From Pelomonas sp041914785 (GTDB lineage Bacteria; Pseudomonadota; Gammaproteobacteria; Burkholderiales; Burkholderiaceae_C), in NCBI GenBank assembly GCA_041914785.1, contig JAYSCT010000093.1:1-18746 (forward strand): a DNA stretch of 18,746 nucleotides, written 5' to 3'. Position 1 is the stretch's first letter. Every line of letters starts with the position of its first letter. Below the pieces are notes generated by a model that did not search any database, was not told where the DNA came from, and worked only from the letters and a program-made list of their open reading frames with translations. Below are positions 14,266 through 18,746 of this stretch, in pieces. Both the position numbers and the translations under genes were made by a program.

Positions 14266-15081
14266 ATGGCCTACGTCGTCCCGACCGAGTTCGTCACCAA
14301 GATGGTGGACGCCGGTGAATCCAAGCTGCTGATGTCCACCCGCGACACGCTGATCCGGTCCTACATGGCCGGCGCCATCCTGGCGCTGGCCGCCGCCTTC
14401 GCGGTGACCGTCACGGTCAACACCGGCAACCCGCTGGTGGGCGCCATGCTGTTCCCGGTCGGCTTCATCCTGCTGTATCTGATGGGCTTCGACCTGCTGA
14501 CCGGCGTGTTCACGCTGGTGCCGCTGGCCGTGCTGGACAAGCGGCCCGGCGCCACCTGGGGCGGCGTGTTTCGCAACTGGACGCTGGTGTTCTTCGGCAA
14601 CTTCGCCGGGGCGCTGACGGTGGCGGTCTTCATGGCCATCATCTTCACGTTCGGCTTCAGCGAGGCGCCCAATGCCGTCGGCCAGAAGATCGGCCACATC
14701 GGCGAAGGCCGCACGGTGGGCTACGCCGCCCACGGCGCCGCCGGCATGCTGACCCTCTTCATCCGCGGCGTGCTGTGCAACTGGATGGTGTCCACCGGCG
14801 TCGTCGCGGCCATGATGTCCACGTCCGTCTCGGGCAAGGCCATCGGCATGTGGATGCCGGTCATGGTGTTCTTCTACATGGGCTTCGAGCACAGCATCGT
14901 CAACATGTTCCTGTTCCCGTCGGGCCTGATGCTGGGCGGCCAGTTCACGCTGATGGACTACCTGATCTGGAACGAGATCCCCACCGTCGTCGGCAACCTT
15001 GTCGGCGGCTTGACGTTCGTCGGGCTGACGCTGTACTCGACCCACTACAAGACGGCCCCCAAGCGGGTGCTGGTCAAGTGA
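14266..15081 (+). CDS. nirC: Formate/nitrite transporter (FNT) family protein, probable nitrite channel
   Basis: The 271-residue inner-membrane channel belongs to the FNT family, whose pentamers pass formate, nitrite or hydrosulfide. Six hydrophobic segments are visible, with family motifs GNFAGAL (111-117), IRGVLCNWMV (166-175) and GFEHSIVNM (207-215), which carries the central channel histidine (His209). Placement directly after nirBD makes nitrite the likely substrate, hence the NirC-type name; specificity is inferred from context. The ATG at 14266 has only a weak purine-rich upstream stretch. Its TGA overlaps the GTG of the next gene (GTGA at 15078-15081), coupling transporter synthesis to the kinase/phosphatase. 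The 156 bases upstream hold a leader with hairpin and attenuator. Confidence 0.93.
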   Translation: MAYVVPTEFVTKMVDAGESKLLMSTRDTLIRSYMAGAILALAAAFAVTVTVNTGNPLVGAMLFPVGFILLYLMGFDLLTGVFTLVPLAVLDKRPGATWGGVFRNWTLVFFGNFAGALTVAVFMAIIFTFGFSEAPNAVGQKIGHIGEGRTVGYAAHGAAGMLTLFIRGVLCNWMVSTGVVAAMMSTSVSGKAIGMWMPVMVFFYMGFEHSIVNMFLFPSGLMLGGQFTLMDYLIWNEIPTVVGNLVGGLTFVGLTLYSTHYKTAPKRVLVK

Positions 15082-16799
15082 CGCTGCGGCTGGCCATCGG
15101 CCAGCATTCCGACGCCGGCCTGAAAGCCCTGAACCAGGACTTCCACGGCGTCGCGCAACCGACCGACGCGCAAGCCCGCTCGCGCGGCATCGCGATGGCG
15201 ATTGCCGACGGCATCAGCAGCAGCCCGGTCAGCCAGGTCGCCAGCGCGGCGGCCGTGCGCGGCTTCCTGGAGGACTACTACGGCACCTCCGAGGCCTGGA
15301 CCGTGCGCCGCGCTGCCCAGTGCGTGCTGGCCGCCACCAACGCCTGGCTGCACGCCGAGAGCCAGCGCGGCGAGGGGCGCTTCGACAAGGACCGCGGCCA
15401 TGTCTGCACCTTCAGCGCGCTCGTCTTCAAGGGCCGCGAGGTGCACCTGCTGCACGTGGGCGACACGCGCGTCTACCGCGTGCACGCCGCGGCGCTGGAG
15501 CCGCTGACCCAGGACCACCGCGTACGCGTCTACGGCGGGCAGACCTACCTGGGCCGTGCGCTGGGCTTGAGCGCCCACCTCGACATCGACCACGCCTGCT
15601 GGCCCGCCGAGATCGGCGAGACGCTGCTGCTGGCCACCGATGGTGCCTACGAGCACATCGACGCGGCGCTGGTCAACGACACGCTGGCCACGCACGGCGC
15701 CGACCTGCAGGCCGCCGCCGAGGCGCTGGTGGCCGCCGCGCTGGCGCGGGGCAGCCAGGACAACGTGACCGTCATGCTGGTGCGCGTGGAGTCCCTGCCG
15801 CGCGACAGCGCGCCGCCCGTCGGCCGTGACGGCCTGCGCCTGCCGCCCCCGCTGTCGCCGCGCCAACAGTTCGAGGGCTACCGCGTCGTGCGCGAGCTGC
15901 AGCACACGGCCCGCAGCCAGGTCGTCATGGCCGTCGACGCCGACGGGCGCGAATGGGCGCTCAAGCTGCCCACGGCCGAGCTGGCCGGCAACGCGCGCGA
16001 GCTGGACCGCTTCGCCACCGAGGAATGGGTGGCGCGCCGCGTCGACAGCCCGCATGTCATCAAGGCCGCGCCGGCCGAGGCGAAACGCGAGCACCTCTTC
16101 ACCGCCGTCGAGTTCGTCCACGGCCAGACGCTGGCGCAGTGGATGACCGACCACCCGCAGCCCGGGCTGGACGAGGTGCGCGGCATCGCCGACCAGATCG
16201 CCCGCGGCCTGCAGGCGCTGCACCGCAAGGAGATGCTGCACCAGGACCTGCGGCCCGAGAACCTCATCATCGACCGCCACGGCACCGTCATCCTTATCGA
16301 TCTGGCGTCGGCTCATGTGGCGGGGCTCAGCGAAGGCCTGGGTGACGCCCGCGCGCTGGAGCTGGCCGGCACGCTGCAGTACACGGCGCCGGAATACTTC
16401 ACCGGCGAGGGCGGCTCACCGCTGGCCGAGCTGTTCTCGCTGGCCGTGCTGATCTACCAGATGCTGACAGGCGCCCTGCCCTACGGCCTGCAGGTGCCGC
16501 AGGTGCGCGGCGACCGCGACCTGCACAAGCTGCAATACGTGCCGCTGCGCACGCGCCGGCCCGACCTGCCGGAGTGGCTGGACCACGTGCTGCGCAAGGC
16601 GCTCCAGCCGCAGGCGTCGCGGCGGCAGCAAGCGTTGTCGGAGTTCCTGCACGACCTGCACGCGCCGGGGCCGGAGTTCATGAAGCACGACCGGACGCCG
16701 CTGCAGCAAAGGCATCCGCTGCTGTTCTGGCAGGGGCTGACGTTGGTGTTCGGGTTGGCGACGGTGGTGCTGCTGGGACTGCGCGTCAGCGGGCATTGA
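15078..16799 (+). CDS. Bifunctional PP2C phosphatase-Ser/Thr protein kinase fusion, membrane-anchored
   Basis: The 573-residue protein has two opposing activities. Residues 1-240 form a PP2C phosphatase with metal-site residues in NQD (19-21), ADGISSS (43-49), GDTR (128-131), ATDG (186-189) and SQDN (226-229). Residues 265-530 form a Hanks-type kinase: Lys296 in EWALKLP, HQDLRPEN (388-395), DLA (408-410) where DFG is usual, and TAPE (436-439). The glycine-rich loop (270-285) is degenerate. A single membrane helix lies at 549-568, leaving both domains cytoplasmic. Kinase/phosphatase genes of this type occur beside nitrate/nitrite assimilation genes in other proteobacteria, e.g. PA1782 near nirBD in Pseudomonas aeruginosa; the targets are unknown to me. 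The GTG at 15078 overlaps the transporter stop; upstream in-frame starts lie inside the transporter and are rejected. Confidence 0.9.
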   Translation: MTLRLAIGQHSDAGLKALNQDFHGVAQPTDAQARSRGIAMAIADGISSSPVSQVASAAAVRGFLEDYYGTSEAWTVRRAAQCVLAATNAWLHAESQRGEGRFDKDRGHVCTFSALVFKGREVHLLHVGDTRVYRVHAAALEPLTQDHRVRVYGGQTYLGRALGLSAHLDIDHACWPAEIGETLLLATDGAYEHIDAALVNDTLATHGADLQAAAEALVAAALARGSQDNVTVMLVRVESLPRDSAPPVGRDGLRLPPPLSPRQQFEGYRVVRELQHTARSQVVMAVDADGREWALKLPTAELAGNARELDRFATEEWVARRVDSPHVIKAAPAEAKREHLFTAVEFVHGQTLAQWMTDHPQPGLDEVRGIADQIARGLQALHRKEMLHQDLRPENLIIDRHGTVILIDLASAHVAGLSEGLGDARALELAGTLQYTAPEYFTGEGGSPLAELFSLAVLIYQMLTGALPYGLQVPQVRGDRDLHKLQYVPLRTRRPDLPEWLDHVLRKALQPQASRRQQALSEFLHDLHAPGPEFMKHDRTPLQQRHPLLFWQGLTLVFGLATVVLLGLRVSGH

Positions 16800-16820
16800 A
16801 GGCGGCGCCTTGCAGAGCGC

Positions 16821-16848
16821 TTGACTTTAGTATCCATACGGATACATT
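16821..16848 (+). promoter_or_regulatory. Promoter and palindromic operator of the toxin-antitoxin operon
   Basis: TTGACT (16821-16826) and TACATT (16843-16848) are spaced 16 bases, like a sigma-70 promoter. Between and across them lies the inverted repeat GTATCC-ATAC-GGATAC (16830-16845). An operator inside the promoter suits autorepression by the HTH antitoxin. The start of transcription would fall at or next to the toxin ATG (16855), so the toxin mRNA may be leaderless. Confidence 0.75.
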
Positions 16849-16854
16849 CTGCGC

Positions 16855-17157
16855 ATGTTTGTCGTCCGCCAAACCGAAGAGTTCGTCGCGTGGCTCGACG
16901 CGCTGAAGGACAAACGGGCGCAGATCCGCATCGTGGCCCGGCTGCGGCAAGCAGAAGCGGGAGGCCTCGGCGACTGGCAGCCGATTGAAGGCGAACTGTC
17001 CGAGATGCGCGTGCATTACGGGCCGGGCTACCGGCTGTACTTCGTGCGTCGCGGCCGGCTAATCGTCGTGATGCTCAACGCGGGCGACAAGTCCACCCAG
17101 AAACGCGATATCCGCCATGCGCTGAAGCTGGCCTCAGAACTTGGAGACGATCTATGA
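16855..17157 (+). CDS. Type II toxin, RelE/HigB-like addiction-module killer protein
   Basis: The 100-residue basic protein of the RelE/ParE superfamily belongs to the phage-derived Gp49/HigB-like 'killer protein' branch. Family hallmarks are EFVAWLDALKDKRAQIRI near the N-terminus, GELSEMRVHYGPGYRLYF (about 46-63) and the C-terminal AGDKSTQKRDIRHALKLA (about 76-93). Toxins of this family are typically ribosome-dependent mRNA interferases. The toxin gene precedes the antitoxin gene, as in higBA. There is no Shine-Dalgarno, and the promoter places the transcript start close to the ATG. Its TGA overlaps the antitoxin ATG (ATGA at 17154-17157), ensuring coupled synthesis. Confidence 0.93.
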   Translation: MFVVRQTEEFVAWLDALKDKRAQIRIVARLRQAEAGGLGDWQPIEGELSEMRVHYGPGYRLYFVRRGRLIVVMLNAGDKSTQKRDIRHALKLASELGDDL

Positions 17158-17453
17158 CCAATATCAAAGCACCGCTGAAGCTCGTCGCCTTCGACGCCGC
17201 GCGCTACCTCGATGACGACGAAGCCATCGCCGAGTACATGACCGCCGTGCTTGAGGCCGACGACCCCGACCTGCTGCTGCTTGCGCTGGGCGATGTGGCG
17301 CGAGCCAAGGGCATGGCGCAGGTGGCCAAGGACGCCAAATTGGGCCGCGAAAGCCTCTACAAGGCGCTGGCGCCCGGCGCCAAGCCGCGCTTTGAGACGG
17401 TCATGAAGGTCGCCCGGGCTCTCGGAGTCAAGTTCACCGCGCAGCCCACTTGA
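17154..17453 (+). CDS. Type II antitoxin, HTH (HigA-like) addiction-module antidote
   Basis: The 99-residue antitoxin has an acidic N-terminal segment FDAARYLDDDEAIAEYM (13-29) typical of this antidote family. A helix-turn-helix region follows at about 45-93 (GDVARAKGMAQVAKDAKLGR, then ESLYKALAP and ETVMKVARALGV). It should neutralise the upstream toxin and, through the HTH, bind the palindrome at 16830-16845 to repress the operon. Its start overlaps the toxin stop. Base composition is close to that of the host chromosome, unlike the next two genes. Confidence 0.94.
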   Translation: MTNIKAPLKLVAFDAARYLDDDEAIAEYMTAVLEADDPDLLLLALGDVARAKGMAQVAKDAKLGRESLYKALAPGAKPRFETVMKVARALGVKFTAQPT

Positions 17454-17510
17454 GCAGGCTACGCGCAGCGCACGACACTGCCCTTTTCGCAATCCGCATG
17501 AGGTGCCCAA

Positions 17511-17951
17511 TTGAACATCTATCGAGGACCTAAGACAAAAGATCGCTACGACAGTTCCCATGACTTGGTAAGTCGAGTTGATGTCTCGCCAGCACAGTGG
17601 GAGGCAGACTCATATGTAGTCGTAGCGAACATCTCCAAAGATGCATCAGAGCGCTCATCCGTCGCGCACGTCGTGATAGACGAACTGGATGTTTGCCGGC
17701 TTCACGAAGGCATGATGAAAAAGCTGCTCAAGCAGTCTGAGGAGCTTCGCATAGCGAACGTACACATTGAAGCGTTGCGAGATCTGGTGAATCAGCTTGT
17801 TGTTGAGCTTTCGTACTATCCCCCTGAGGAAGCAGAGGACCTACGAGGAACAGCACACGAAATGCGAGCAGCTATCCGTGAATATGAAGCGCTCATCGCA
17901 GAGGTCAAAGCGCGCCCTTTTGATCCAAATTCAGTTCTTCCGTCAGCATAG
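17511..17951 (+). CDS. Hypothetical protein, lower-GC, unrecognised
   Basis: I do not recognise this 146-residue protein. It opens with a TTG start at 17511 supported by GAGGTG (17500-17505) 5 bases upstream; the ATG at 17498 is in another frame and stops quickly. Residues 1-60 look globular with beta character (SYVVVANISKDA, HVVIDELDVCRL). Residues 63-138 are helical and charged and could form a coiled coil (MMKKLLKQSEELRIANVHIEALRD, then EEAEDL and EMRAAIREYEALIAEVKA). There is no signal peptide or membrane segment. Base composition falls to about half G+C (31 of 60 in the line starting 17581), unlike the rest of the window, suggesting recent acquisition. It lies 57 bases after the antitoxin stop. 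Confidence 0.7.
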   Translation: MNIYRGPKTKDRYDSSHDLVSRVDVSPAQWEADSYVVVANISKDASERSSVAHVVIDELDVCRLHEGMMKKLLKQSEELRIANVHIEALRDLVNQLVVELSYYPPEEAEDLRGTAHEMRAAIREYEALIAEVKARPFDPNSVLPSA

Positions 17952-17962
17952 GAAGGAATGTG

Positions 17963-18118
17963 ATGAAACATCCAACGCCAACGTCGCAAATCCAGTGGGC
18001 ACTGCAACGTCTTTTGACAAAGTGGCTGCGGGCGACTCCTAAAGTCACAGTCGTGAAAGTGCCAACTAGAGAACCTGCCGCTTCGGCTTTCAAGCCCAAA
18101 CGAAAGCAGGAGGATTGA
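17963..18118 (+). CDS. Small basic hypothetical protein (51 aa)
   Basis: This short frame starts at ATG 17963 (an in-frame GTG lies directly before it) with GGAAGGA (17951-17957) 5 bases upstream, and ends at TGA 18118. The product begins MKHPTPTSQIQWALQRLLTK. It is strongly basic, with a C-terminal KPKRKQED tail. I do not recognise it. It follows the preceding hypothetical gene by 11 bases and shares its lower G+C content, so the two are likely one acquired unit. The good ribosome-binding site is the main argument that it is real; length alone would not establish it. Confidence 0.45.
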   Translation: MKHPTPTSQIQWALQRLLTKWLRATPKVTVVKVPTREPAASAFKPKRKQED

Positions 18119-18151
18119 GACACCAACCTACCAGGCTCGCGTCGTGATGCC

Positions 18152-18746
18152 TCAAACGTCCAGCCCGAGCTCCTGAATCTTCCTCGTGATCGTGTTGCGC
18201 CCGATGCCCAGCTTCTGCGCGGCCTCGATGCGGCGGCCGCGGGTGATGTCCAGCGCGGTCAGGATCAATTGAGCTTCGAAGCGCTTGGTCAGCGCGTCCC
18301 ACACGTCGGTCTCGCCGGCGGCCAGGCGGGCACGGGCGTCGGCGGCCATGTCGGCCAGCCAGCCTTCGCCGCTGCTGGTGCTGGCCGGCGCGGCGGCAAC
18401 AGGCGCTGCGGCAACCGCTGCGGCGGGCTGCGCATGGGTGGCCTGGCCCAGTGACGGCGCGGCGACATAGCCGGGCTGGATCTCGTCGGGCAAGTCCTTG
18501 GGCTCGACGGTCTGACTGGGCGCCATGACGCTGAGCCAGTGGCAGATGTTCTCCAGCTGGCGCACGTTGCCGGGGAACTCGAAGTTGGTCAGCACCGCCA
18601 GTGCGGCATCGCTGAGGCGCTTGGGCTCGACACCCAGCTCGGTCGCGCTGCGCTGCAGAAAGTGGCGGGCCAGCGCGGGCACGTCTTCCTTGCGCTCGCG
18701 CAGCGGCGGCAGGCGCAGGCGGATGACGTTGAGGCGGTGGAACAAG
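18152..18746 (-). CDS. ntrC: Nitrogen regulatory response regulator NtrC (NR(I)), C-terminal part
   Basis: The last 198 codons of a sigma-54-dependent activator enter from the right edge; the receiver domain and most of the AAA+ domain are outside. Visible are the AAA+ segment LFHRLNVIRLRLPPLRER, the sensor II region FPGNVRQLENICHWL, an alanine/proline-rich linker of about 35 residues, and the Fis-type DNA-binding helix-turn-helix AAQKLGIGRNTITRKIQELG at the end. The HWLSVMAPSQ segment and the GRNTITRKIQELGL terminus are characteristic of NtrC rather than other activators. NtrC phosphorylated by NtrB drives nitrogen-assimilation genes under nitrogen limitation. The nirB sigma-54 promoter in this window is an obvious candidate target. 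Transcription runs toward the acquired insert. Confidence 0.9.
   Translation of the reverse strand, partial: LFHRLNVIRLRLPPLRERKEDVPALARHFLQRSATELGVEPKRLSDAALAVLTNFEFPGNVRQLENICHWLSVMAPSQTVEPKDLPDEIQPGYVAAPSLGQATHAQPAAAVAAAPVAAAPASTSSGEGWLADMAADARARLAAGETDVWDALTKRFEAQLILTALDITRGRRIEAAQKLGIGRNTITRKIQELGLDV

Noticed and set aside
14775..15077. Longer in-frame start of the kinase/phosphatase within the transporter gene
   Set aside because: The extension lies wholly inside the transporter coding sequence in another frame. The GTG at 15078 gives the expected PP2C N-terminus.

Overview
The window is GC-rich (mostly well above 60% by eye) and densely packed. Gene content and protein style point to a betaproteobacterium of the order Burkholderiales, probably a Rubrivivax/Roseateles/Leptothrix-type genus; this is inferred from protein resemblance, since there is no rRNA gene to confirm it. 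Both ends cut through genes.

Left part (1-6074). A truncated fatty-acyl-CoA ligase on the minus strand diverges from a tight plus-strand operon, selO-msrB-yciB-bolA. Each junction in that operon is a 4-base ATGA overlap, and it ends in a clear intrinsic terminator. An exported parvulin-type prolyl isomerase with its own terminator follows, then a PLP-dependent Cys/Met-metabolism enzyme.

Middle (6071-10925). A YbbA-type ABC ATPase (minus) shares bases with its neighbours at both ends: its stop overlaps the stop of the PLP enzyme, and its start overlaps the start of a TesA-like SGNH esterase. Next come a large exported FecR/DUF6600-type protein with a proline/arginine-rich tail (minus), peptide deformylase (minus, GTG start) and a divergent metallo-beta-lactamase-fold hydrolase (TTG start).

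Nitrite module (about 10926-16799). nirB and nirD encode assimilatory NADH-nitrite reductase. They are followed by a formate/nitrite-family transporter and, overlapping its stop codon, a PP2C phosphatase-Ser/Thr kinase fusion. A sigma-54-type promoter (GG-N10-GC) precedes nirB. Both nirB and the transporter have leaders made of a hairpin with the hexaloop AACGGT or AACGAC followed by a strong terminator-like hairpin. This resembles the ANTAR-protein (NasR/NasT) antitermination leaders of nitrate/nitrite assimilation operons. The 3' part of ntrC, whose product activates sigma-54 promoters under nitrogen limitation, is at the right edge. The picture is layered control: NtrC/sigma-54 initiation, leader antitermination, and possibly protein phosphorylation.

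Right part (16800-18746). A HigBA-like toxin-antitoxin pair with a palindromic operator inside its promoter is followed by a lower-GC stretch with two unrecognised small genes (146 and 51 aa). This looks like an acquired insert between the nitrite module and ntrC.
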